Positions 1 to 12,100 of a stretch of 64,000 nucleotides of DNA are shown here, one piece after another. The notes under the pieces are model-generated. The model saw only the letters and a program-made list of their open reading frames with translations, ran no database searches and was not told the DNA's origin. The first letter of the stretch is position 1. Every line of letters begins with the position of its first letter. The stretch lies in assembly GCA_949152475.1 (NCBI GenBank), contig OX424556.1, positions 61,648,451 through 61,712,450 of the forward strand, in the 5' to 3' direction. This stretch comes from Terebella lapidaria (taxonomy: Eukaryota; Annelida; Polychaeta; Terebellida; Terebellidae). The position numbers were made by a program, and so were the translations under genes.

Positions 1-35
1 GGAAGTACATGTACTTGACCTGCAGTAGTACCCAC

Positions 36-140
36 CTGTACCGTGCTGTTTGCCTCTGTCAGTTTCTCTGTCAGCTCGGCACTCTCCGTCCTAGACACCT
101 CCCGCTCAGACTTGGTGCTCGCTAGTTGTGCCTTTAGCAC
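36..140 (-). CDS. HIP1: HIP1 exon 23 (105-nt coiled-coil module 7, last in window)
   Basis: Residues 730-764: starts VLKAQLASTKSEREV and ends EANSTVQ. The acceptor is aaacag and the donor CAG|gtgggt. The gene continues beyond base 1, so more modules may follow before the THATCH/I-LWEQ domain. Confidence 0.86.
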
Positions 141-3100
141 CTGTTTGACACAACAGAGTACTGTACAACAGTACAATCCCATCTACTCAGTGTGATTTAC
201 ACATATACATGTAAAAACCATGTTACAATTCTCACGGTGCTGACCTTGAGTTCACTGAGCACCTGTTCTCGTTCCTGAGAAACTGACTCATGAGCAGCCT
301 CGGTCGTGTTCTTGGCCTCCTCGACTGACTTCAATTCCGTCTCAAGGGTCTGCAGATTTGATCACCACACTTTCAGTGACATGTGTTGACAGATTTATAC
401 TGACAAAGTAACCCCGTAGCCCCATACAACCATGTACCTGTATCGTGTTGTTGGCCGCGTCCCGTTGCTCTGTCAAGGTCTTGCACTGACCCTGACTGGT
501 GATGAGTTGCGACTCCCGCTCTGCCAGCTGGCGCTCCAGCTCCTGGACATACACAGAGTCACAGTCAGCAGAGATCAAACCTGGCTTACCATCTCAGGTG
601 TATATGGTGTATGTACCAAGATGTACAACTTTCTGGGAATGAGAACCAGTCCATGCTGACCTGTATTTTGTTGAGAGCATCGCTATTTCGCTTCTCTGAC
701 TCCTGCAGAGCCCCTTTTGTGTCGCTCTGTGCTTGTTGTGTGCTTTTTAATTCTTCTTCCATGTTCTATGAATACAAGGTCAAGATGACAACGAACATTT
801 TGATCAATAAATGGTTGCTGTTATGAATACAGCAGTCATGTCTGCTATGAATACACAAATTTCATAACCTGATGATATTATAACACACCGCACCTGTATT
901 GTCTGCTTGGCTTTGATCTGTTTTGTCTGGAGATGTTCACACTCAGTCTGAGAATTCTGAAGCTCCTCGCTTGTTTTCTGTAACTCACCCTCAAGCAGCT
1001 GCAATGTCAAACTTCTGTGCACGCATGCAAACACATAAACAGATAACGTGTTACTGTGGAAATCTACAAATGTACGGAAACAACCAAAAGGTAACCACCC
1101 CACAAAGCACAAAAAGTAATTTAAAAAAGATCAAGCAAAATATGCAATGGCAATGCATTTTATTGTTGTTCTTTTTGGGTGGGGGTTTCTGTGCACAAGT
1201 TCGAAACCAAACTGAGTATGTAAAACAACAAGCAAAACTGATAGAAAAGGTAACAGAAGACAATGAAAGACGACATGCTGTACATGTCCAAACATAATCT
1301 AAAAGTTCATGCAAAATCAAACGCCACCAAATATCCCCAGCACGATATCGCGATCATGCAGACTGGAATATGTAAAGAGGTATGACAGTTGGAGTGATCC
1401 CTGCTGCAGCCGACTGTCACTATTTGGTCATTTTGTAGTACATTATGATGAGTACATGTTTGGTTTTGTAGAACATTATGATGTGTACATGTTTGGTTTT
1501 GTAGAACATTATGATGTGTACATAATTGGTTTTGTACATGTAGAACATTATGATATGTACAGGTTTGATTTTTTAGAACATTATGATGTGTACATGTTTG
1601 ATTTTGTAGAACATTATGATGTGTACATTTTTGGTTTCGTAGAACATTGTGATGTTTGTCTAGCCCATGCAGTCCTTTTAAATCATTAACAACGGTCCTT
1701 AAAAAAACTCAAGGGAAAAGAAATGTGTGAACATATGATCTTGAGAAGCCTACATGTAAAACCGCCTTAACTATCAATAAGAATGGCACCATGACTCCAC
1801 AAGTCACATTTGGCATTCACATCTCTTGCATCAGAACTGAAATGTATGCACCTGTATCAAACCCCACTCCTGACAATAATAGCTACAGTGACAGACTCCT
1901 GACAAACCTGTATTTTACTCAGGGCCTCTGAGTGTTTGTCTCTCTCGGAGCTGTAAGATTGGTCGACACCTGCTTTCTCTGACTTGATCTGTTCGAGTTC
2001 CGTCTCCAGAGTCTGGAATATCACATGATCAGCCACGGATTATTTGCGGAGTTGCTGAGAGAAGCGTGTGTACAGTTTGTTGGGTGGTCTGTACCTGTAT
2101 CTTGCCGAGTGCCTGCTGTTGTTTCTCACTGATTTCCTTGAAGTCTGCCAGAGTTTGTTCTTTCTCCGATGTGACTTCCTGCAACTCAGCCTCTAGAGAC
2201 TGAAACAGCGACACAGAACTGTCACCAACTTGTCAACGCTGATGTTCAAACAGATGTTTAATAATGTCTTGGGTTTACTGTACATCATTTATTCCAATAT
2301 GGTGTTGGTTTTTGGACATGGTTCAGGGGAAATAATAAAATGTGAACAACATTCATGCAAAGAACACAAACAAACTGACAATTCTGAACAGCAACATCAA
2401 GACAAATAACTTTACTTCATCACATTCCGCCAATTTTCCAAAAGTGGAAACCACAGCAACATAACTCACTACACCGGAAGTAGTTCATCAAAATATGCTG
2501 AAAAATTAAGTTTGACAAAGCATATTTTATGGGCATAAATTGACAAGGTTTTTGGCTGAACAATCACAAGCCCTGCCGGACCTGCTGCATGTACTGAGCC
2601 TGTTGGGAGGCACTTTGATGTATACCATACTACGCTTTCTTAACTGTTCACAAATTTCTTGCACAAAATTGTGTTGGGACCCGAAAATCCCACAATGGAG
2701 CTAAAAACATTGAAGTAAAAAGCCAACGTTTGATATTTTTGAGAAAGAAGTGCCAACATGCTGAAACTTGGTGAAGAAAGTTCTGTTTAAGTATGTCTAG
2801 TTACATGGTGATAACGTTCACCGTCATAGAACCAGACTAATAGGTTCAGAAATCAGAATGTCACATGCTAAAAGGTATGACACTTCCTGTACTAAACACG
2901 GTGGCTAACATCTCAATCAGTGAACTAAAAATACTTTATCCCACAGAGCTTCACATACTGCCAGCATCTACATCTTTGTTAGACTAGACCCAGGAGAGAG
3001 TCTACTTTAGACGAGGATGACGAATATAGAATGAACAATTCATGTAAATGATGCATGAACAATATCCATAGGTATGACAACGTATTACTAATTCAAAATA

Positions 3101-6100
3101 AAGAATGTGATTGAAAATAAAATTTGACTGAATTCAGTGCTCAGGTGATGAGGATTTGTGATAGATGTCAACATGTTCTTGGTAGACTACGAGAGTCACT
3201 AGTTCTACAGTTCATGCACACATGCGGGGAAAGTTTGGCAATACCCCTGAATGACGGGCCACATACATGTACTAGCTGCCACCACATCTATTGTCAAGTT
3301 GTCCACCCAGGCCTCCCAGCAACCAGCAATACATGATGTTAATTTTATACACGATGCACACGGAATTATTATGCTTGGGATAAGGCATCTGTGGACAACT
3401 TTTGACTTGCTTTGCACATGCTACATGTGCTAACATACAGTGTACAGAGCTGATCTCAATCCAGTTCACCTTTCAGAGCTAGCTGATATTTGTCCATCTA
3501 TAACTTCCCCTTTAATATTTCACTTTATTTTGATAATCTAATTTATGCTAACTTACAGAAAATAGCCCAGTTCATGTCTTATGGGTTCACAATATAGTTT
3601 GAGAATATGTGCTCGCTACCCCCACCATCCTCCAAAAACCTTGAAGTGAACTGAAACTGAGAGCACCTCTATGTGTTCATTCACAAGCATAGTAAAACGT
3701 CACCTGGGTTCTCACTTCAAGCTGCAATGTAAGCACAAGTATTTTGTTTTTCATGTGACAAATTAATTTGTTGGCCACAACACCATGAAGACAAATACTC
3801 GGTTTATTTACAGTGATTCTGTGATGAAAATCTATCGCATAAGAAAGTGAAAATAATCAATGGTCTTCCAAATGACACCATTCACCATGAATCAAGTCAA
3901 AGCAGGAACCAAGCTAGGGTTTCTATGACAACCACATGGGATTGGTATGGGCCTCGCATTGAACCACAGCCACAGTAATCACGAAATATAAAGTAGAAAT
4001 TATTCCGTTCTCAAAACTTCACCAAGAAAAGTTATCTTCATATATGAGTATGTTATATTCTCTTCCAATGAAATCATGAAGTACACAACAGCATGTACCC
4101 CCCCCCCCCCCCACACACACACCGGACTCCTGTCACACCTGTTTTTTGGCCTCAAGTTGCTCCCGGGCAGAGGTAATGGCAAGAATCTCGGCCGCATTCT
4201 CTGCAGAGCTCTGTTGAAAGGTCGACTCAACGGAACTTTTCTCGTGTGTGAGTTCTTGGACCTGCTGCTCCAGAGTCTGCAACACCACTGACAGTCAGTC
4301 GGGCTTATATCAAGTACAAATAAGTGGAACTTGGCAACATACAGAATGAAACTGATTCACAAAAATACTATCACTAAAACACATCACATTGTTTTCAATA
4401 TTTACATGACATGTACACATCTGAGTATTTGTTAATGAACAAATGCTACATGTACAAAACTTGTGGATCCTTCATACTTACCTTGTTTGTTTCATCAAGT
4501 GTTTCTTTCGCCAGTTTCTCGACAGCCAATGATTTGTTGACTTCAGCATGCTAGGAGATAAATAAACACTGATTACGAGTCATTCAGAAGAAGCTGTGCA
4601 TGGACTACCTAGACGAGAGTTTGTGTACACACCGAGCGCAGCAGTTCCACATGCTCTTGCTTGATCCTTGTGTACATGTCTTTGATCTTCTTGAACTTCT
4701 CTTCGTTGGTTTTAGCTATTTCTGTAATTAGAGTGATTGCCATCAGTTTGCAGGTCCTTGACACCATGAATCACTAATTCCTCATTCGGAAAACTCCCCG
4801 TCACAAAACTCCCCCTGAATCACAAAACTTCCCGTGAACCACCAAACTTCCCCTGAATGCTGAATCACAAAACTCCCCCCTGAACCACCAAACTCTCGCT
4901 GAATCACAAAACTCCCCCTGAATCACAAAACTTAGCATGAACCATTAAACTCCCCCAGAATCACAAAGCTCCCCCTGAACCAGCAAACACTCGTTGAATC
5001 ACAAAACTCCCCCCACCCTCCCCTGAATCACAAAACTGCCCGCTGAATCACCAAACTCCCCATGAATCACCAAACACAAACTGAATCACAAAACTCCCCC
5101 TGAATCACAAAACTCCCCCTGAATCAGAGAACTCCCCCTGAATCACAAAACTCCCCCTGAACAAACACCAAACACATGCTGAATGACAAAACTCCCCCTG
5201 AATCAAAAATCTCCCCAATGAATCACAAAACTCCCTGTGAATCACCAAACATATTCTGAATCACAAAACTCCCCCTGAATCAGAAAACTCCCCTTGAATC
5301 ACAAAATTCCCCATGAATCACAAAACTCCCTGTGAATCACCAAACACATGCTGAATCACAAAACTGCCCTTGAATCACAAAACTCCCCCTGAATCACAAA
5401 ACTCCCCCTGAATCAGAAAACTCCCCCTGAATCACAAAACTCCTCCCTGAACCACCAAACTCCCGCTGAATCACAAAACTCCCCCTTGAATCAGAAAACC
5501 CTCCTAAATCACAAAACTCCCCGTGAACCACCAAACACATGCTGAATCATGATACTTCGCCTGAATCATAAGACTTCCTCTGACCCATGTGGACCTACTT
5601 TCCATGGCCGCAAGTCGAGCAGCAGCATCTTTGTCCTTCTCTCCCGCTTGCAAAACATTGCGCAAATCTTCATTTTCCTACGTATGTAGAAAAATATTTA
5701 ATTATCAGCTGATTATATTTGGCATGTAAGTGATATTGATGTAGTTACTACATGTAGAACAGGTGAAATCAATAGCTGTATGAAATTGTAACAGCCATCA
5801 GAGCTGCCTGCCATACAATGTACCTCCTGTGTGGACTCTGCGATCTGTTTGAGTTCAGTGATCTCAAGCTCCAGCTCCCGGATGCGGTTGTGAAGCGACT
5901 CGGACATCATCCTCTCCTCGGCCTCCAGGCGTGAGATCTCCTCCCGCAGGCGTGTCACCTCAGCTATCAGCTGCTGAATCATCACGTCCCTGCCCAGAGG
6001 GAGAGGGCAACAGATATAAGTCTACCCATAAAACTATAAAATATGGTGTATGATGGCGGCCATTTTTAGATTTCGTGTTTTCGCCCATGGAAATTATGCG

Positions 6101-9100
6101 AAAATGCGAAAACACGAAGCGGAAAGTCGAGAGGACGAAGCGAAAACTCGAAAGTAAGAAACAAAAAGTCGAGGTCTAAAAAAAAGTGTAGGCGAAATCC
6201 AGAAAACACAAAGCGAAAAGACGAAATCGCAAAGCGAAATCACGAACGAAAAGTCGAAATTACATTATTTCGCCTTTTCGCTTCGTGTTTTCATCATTTC
6301 GCTAAGTAGTTTGTTCTTTCGATAGTATTCATCGGGTAACATGTGCACATGCACATATTCACATTGTAAAACAGATCTTCAGACGGAGAGAAGTGCGGGC
6401 TTTTACTTTAGTTTGACTCCTAAGTTTATGAATGATACTCATTCAACTATCAATTAAACTATAGTATCATTCACAAACCTAACAATCAAACTAAGGCCAT
6501 TATTTTTTGATTGATTGTTTTACAAACCCGCCGACTCCACATAAAATTGGCCGATGAGAAATAAATTCAGCAGTTCTTCTTTATATTTTTATTTTACCTA
6601 CCGACTGTGAAAAAATGCACAGATAAAAATATGCAGCATCAAAAGGATATTCTTTGCCTTCATGGTTGTGCGAAGGAATATAGTCTCTTTTCAGCAATTC
6701 AAACCGATTATATGTATGTCTGTCTGCCGTTGCTTTCGACTATGGTTTTGCTACAATGACTTGCTCATATTTTTTTCCAGATATCACGGACATGTCCCAT
6801 CTGAATATAACTGATAATCATGATAATCCATATAATTTAGGTTATACAAGAGTGCAATATTCAACTATCAATTCTTATTCAACTATCATTTCTCTGTGTA
6901 CTTTTACAGGTAGATCTTCAGAGTTTGAGCCCGTATGTATAATATGTGACTTTTCTCCCAACTGTCAGCTTTCATGGCCACATTGTCTCGTTGCCAAGTG
7001 GTCAGTCACCAAGTGGCAGCACTGCAGCAGTTTTCGAGACCTGTGGCAAGTACATGATGAAATCTTGTTGATTTTTATTATTTTTGATAAAAATAAACTG
7101 CAATGTGGGATGGTTGGTTGTCGTTTTCCCGATGTTATCACTTTGTATTAATTTATATTATCCACAAGTTGAATTTTGATATTTTACTCACTGTCACCCA
7201 AATACATTCATTGAGGTCAAGCTGAAAATTTGGTACATGTAAATCATGTCTTAGTTTGGTTGTGACAAAACTGAATCGTGAAAAAACAAACTTTTTCCAT
7301 CTCCATGTTCATACTAACATGACTAAAGGTGGGTTTTGACTATGTGTTTATGTCCAGCGGTATTTCTGGGCCGCATAAACACACACGTGAGTCTATGCAC
7401 ACAGTTGCGCTGGCAACTGCAAGTTCAAGGAATGACCAATTTTTCACTGCTGCAATTTTTTTATTAGCCCGACCACACATTTCCAGCAACTTTCATTTTT
7501 ATTCCTTCCTACCGACCGACTTGAAATTTTTAGAACAAAAAAGTTTGTAAAACAATTAATTAAAAAATGATGGCCTAAAGTAAAAGCCCACACTTCTCAC
7601 CTTCTGGACATCTGTTTTCATGGTTTTACAGTGTGAATCTGCGTATGCGCACATACATGTAACACCTGATAATTACTATCGAAAGAACGAAACTAAGAAG
7701 CGAAATGACAAAACCGAAGCAAAAAGGCGAAATTATGAAGCAAAATAATGAAATGTACAGTGGATCCTGTGTTAAAGACCACCTGGTTTGAGAGACCACC
7801 CTGTGTTTAAAGACCACTTGGTCTTGGTCACTTGGTCCCAAGTGGCTTTCAATTATGTAAATGAACCTGTCATGATCGAGAGACCACCTGTCATTTAAGA
7901 CCACCTTTTTGGGGTCCCTTGGGTGGTCTTAAAACACAGGATCCACTGTATTTTCAACATTTTGCTTCGTGTTTTTGTGATTTAGCTTCGTGATTTCGTG
8001 TTCTCACCTTATTTTTAAGGGCGAGAACACAAAATCTAAATATGGCCGCCATTGTACACCATAATAAAAGCAAATTGTGCTGACACAAGAACTAGTACTT
8101 GACATCAAGCACTAACCGTTCATCAGGGGTGGGGGGTGATGGAGCTCCGTTCTCCTGTGGCGCGGACGTGTCCACCAGCAGGTCGACACTCGTCTCCTCA
8201 ACATCTGGCTCCGGCTCCGGGTCTGGCTCCACCACGGCCTCCGGCTTGACATGGCTCGACAATTCTGATGCCACCAGAAAGTTTGGCGACTCCTGCCACG
8301 AAACAAAACATCAGACACCCCTGTAATCAGCTCCCTTGCACACATCTCCCTCGCACTCAGCTCCCTCAAACTCAGATCAATTGCATTCAGCTCCCTCACA
8401 TTAAGCTCCCTTACACTCATCTTCATTACACTCAGCTCCCTTACACTCAGCTCCCTCACATTCAGCTCCCTTACACTCAGTTCCTTGCATTCAGCTCCTT
8501 ACACTCAGCTCCCTCACACTCAGCTCGTTGCACTCAGCTCCTTGCACTCAGCTCCCTCACATTCAGCTCCCTTACACTCAGCTCCCTCACATTCAGCTCC
8601 CTTACACTCAGTTCCTTGCATTCAGCTCCTTGCACTCAGCTCCCTCACACTCAGCTCGTTGCACTCAGCTCCTTACACTCAGCTCCCTTACACTCTGCTC
8701 CCTTACACTCAGCTCATTGCACTCAGCTCCTTGCACTCAGCTCCCTCATACTCAGCTCCTTACACTCAGCTCCCTTACACTCAGCTCCTTGCACTCAGCT
8801 CCCTCACACTCAGCTCGTTGCACTCAGCTCCCTTACACTCAGCTCCTTGCACTCAGCTCCCTCACACTCAGCTCCTTGCACTCAGCTCCTTGCACTCAGC
8901 TCCCTCATACTCAGCTCCTTGCACTCAGCTCCCTCACACTCAGCTCCCTTGCACTCAGCTCCCTTACACTCAGCTCCCTTATACTCAGCTCCATTACACT
9001 CAGCTCCCTTACACTCAGCTCCTTACACTCAGCTCCCTTACACTTAGCTCCTTTCACTCAGCTCGATTGCACTCAGCTCCCTTACACTCAGCTCCTTACA

Positions 9101-12100
9101 CTCAGCTCCCTTACACTCAGCTCCTTTCACTCAGCTCCCTTGCACTCAGCTCCCTTACACTCAGCTCCCTTACACTCAGCTCCCTTGCACTCAGCTCCTT
9201 ACACTCAACTCCCTCACACTCAGCTCGTTGCACTCAGCTCCCTTACACTCAGCTCCTTGCACTCAGCTCCCTCACACTCAGCTCGTTGCACTCAGCTCCT
9301 TGCACTCAGCTCCCTCACACTCAGCTCCCTTACACTCAGCTCCCTTGCACTCAGCTCCCTTACACTCAGCTCCATTACACTCAGCTCCCTTACACTCAGC
9401 TCCATTACACTCAGCTCCCTTACACTCAGCTCCCTTACACTCAGCTCCTTGCACTCAGCTCCCTTGCACTCAGCTCCCTTGCACTCAGCTCCATTACACT
9501 CAGCTCCCTTACACTCAGCTCCCTTACACTCAGCTCCATTACACTCAGCTCCTTACACTCAGCACCTTACACTCAGCTCCATTACACTCAGCTCCCTTAC
9601 ACTCAGCTCCCTTACACTCAGCTCCTTACACTCAGCTCCCTTACACTCAGCTCCCTCACACTCAGCTCCCTCACACTCAGCTCCCTTGCACTCAGCTCCA
9701 TTACACTCAGCTCCTTACACTCAGCACCTTACACTCAGCTCCATTACACTCAGCTCCCTTACACTCAGCTCCTTACACTCAGCTCCCTTACACTCAGCTC
9801 CATTACACTCAGCTCCTTACACTCAGCACCTTACACTCAGCTCCATTACACTCAGCTCCCTTACACTCAGCTCCCTTACACTCAGCTCCCTTACACTCAG
9901 CTCCCTTACACTCAGCTCCTTACACTCAGCTCCTTACACTCAGCTCCCTTACACTCAGCTCCATTACACTCAGCTCCCTTGCACTCAGCTCCCTTACACT
10001 CAGCTCCTTGCACTCAGCTCCCTGACACTCAGCTCCCTTACACTCAGCTCCTTACACTCAGCTCCCTTGCACTCAGCTCCCTTATACTCAGCTCCATTAC
10101 ACTCAGCTCCCTCACACTCAGCTCCTTACACTCAGCTCCATTACACTCAGCTTCCTCACACTCAGCTCCCTTACACTCAGCTCCTTGCACTCAGCTCCCT
10201 TACACTCAGCTCCTTACACTCAGTTCCTTGCACTCAGCTCCTTGCACTAAGCTCCATTACACTCAGCTCCTTACACTCAGCTCCCTTACACTCAGCTTCC
10301 TTGCACTCAGCTCCCTTACACTCAGCTCCCTTACACTCAGCTCCTTACACTCAGCTCCTTCCACGCAGCTCCTTACACTCAGCTCCCTTACACTCAGCTC
10401 CCTCACACTCAGCTCCCTTACACTCTGCTCCTTACACTCAGCTCCTTGCACTCAGCTCCCTTACACTCAGCTCCCTTGCACTCAGCTCCTTACACTCAGC
10501 TCCCTTGCACTCAGCTCCCTTACACTCAGCTCCTTACACTCAGCTTCCCCAGTCAGCTCCCTTGCATTAGCTCCTTGCATTCAGCTCCTCGCACTCAGCT
10601 CCGTCACATTCAGCTCCCCATACTCGGATCTACCACACTCAGTCCCCCTAGCACTCAGGTCCAACATACTCAGCTCCCCATACTCGGCTCCTGACCTACC
10701 TTGATGTGACACAGGTGATTGTACTTGCCTCAGGTAGCACTGGTACCCGAATCAGGTTCTTGAAGTACTGAAGATTGGCGGAGTTGAAGTAAAATCGCTT
10801 CAAACTGAAACGTTCAACAAATGAACATGATTCCATGAACATCTTGGTGGCCTGTACCCTAAGACATTGATCTATGGACGCTGTGGATGCAGAAATGCAG
10901 CTTACTTTTTGTACTGTTTGTAGAAGCGGTCCCTGTGGCCTGTCAACGTGTCTGGTGGAAGACCTAAAACATCAACAAACATGCACTCACTTTTCCATGA
11001 CAATGTTGAGTGATCAGTTTTAGCTCAACCATGGAAACTAACTGAATCCAAACTCGGGGCAAAAACCAAATATAACAACTACTGTAAATAAGGCTGTAAC
11101 GACTTAAATCACAATATTACATATTCTCATAGTGACTTTAATACAATATAGATTTGAGTAATGAGTAACATGACTAATATATCGGACGTTGTACATGACT
11201 AATATATCGGACGTTGCAGGTGATTGGTAGTCAACTGAACGAAAACCTCATCAACTTAACTATGAACACATTTGTGACCAGTGTCAGCTTTGTTGTGTAG
11301 CAAAATTAACTTTATTCCGGTTATAGTCCACTGGGTAACCATGGTAACACCACACAACAATAAAAATTAGCCCAAGGGCTAAGATAGGTTACCGGAAATT
11401 TTGGTTTTAAGCATTGTAGCTGACATATGACTTTGAGATTTACCAGTCGAGGTCATCTTTGTGAATTTCAATGTCTTCATTAGGTATGCTGCATATGACT
11501 TCATATATTCATAATACAAACATATAAGCTTTATCAACAAGTATTTTGTCTTTAGAGGCAAATCTACACATGCCAGGTCAGGCAAGATTTTGAGATTTGC
11601 CTTTCAAGGTCATTTAACATGTTTAAGGTCAAGTTCAAGGTCACCAAAAGGTGTGTCATATATATACATGACTTTTTACAGGCTTATACACAATCCTAAC
11701 CTGTATGTGCAAGTGTTAAAGCCTCAGAGGCCAATTACAGATTTCAAGTCAGACATAGCACTCAAGGTCATCCAAGGTCAAGATCAAGGTCATCATTAGT
11801 TGTTCCATATACCGGTATGACTTCCTATATATTCATAATGCAAACTAAAGCTCTATCTACATGCATTTCATCTCCACTTCACAGATTTCAAGTCAGACAT
11901 TTAGCACTCAAGGTCATCACTGTAGACAAGCGGTGGCGCGGTAAAATAATTTTGAACGGGCTTGGTGATCAATTTCGAACGGTTGGTGATCAATTTCGAA
12001 CGGTTAGTGATCAATTCCGAACGGTCCGCACACTGAAACAGGGTGAAAAGTGTGTAAATTGTGAAGTAATTTCAGATTTATAGACATAAACTTTTAATTT

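Noticed and set aside
2560-2625. Tiny extra coiled-coil exon (AQYMQQ) between exons 16 and 17
   Set aside because: An ag...gt-bounded 18-nt stretch on the minus strand could be read, but nothing else supports it and the flanking exons already join in phase.
4716-4726. Use of attacag as the exon 14 acceptor
   Set aside because: It would add AAATAG and bring an in-frame stop; the next AG keeps frame and homology.
6756-7151. 131-codon frame in element O as a transposase remnant
   Set aside because: No recognisable motif, low-complexity start, and no conserved partner in the window.
8268-10704. Long Leu/Ser-rich and His/Ser/Ala/Pro-rich open frames
   Set aside because: Frame-shifted readings of a 14/15-bp minisatellite in intron 10.
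11944-12030. tRNA B-box-like gttcgaa words
   Set aside because: TTCGAAC resembles a tRNA B box, but there is no A box or cloverleaf. The words are 21-bp tandem units in the ends of element G.
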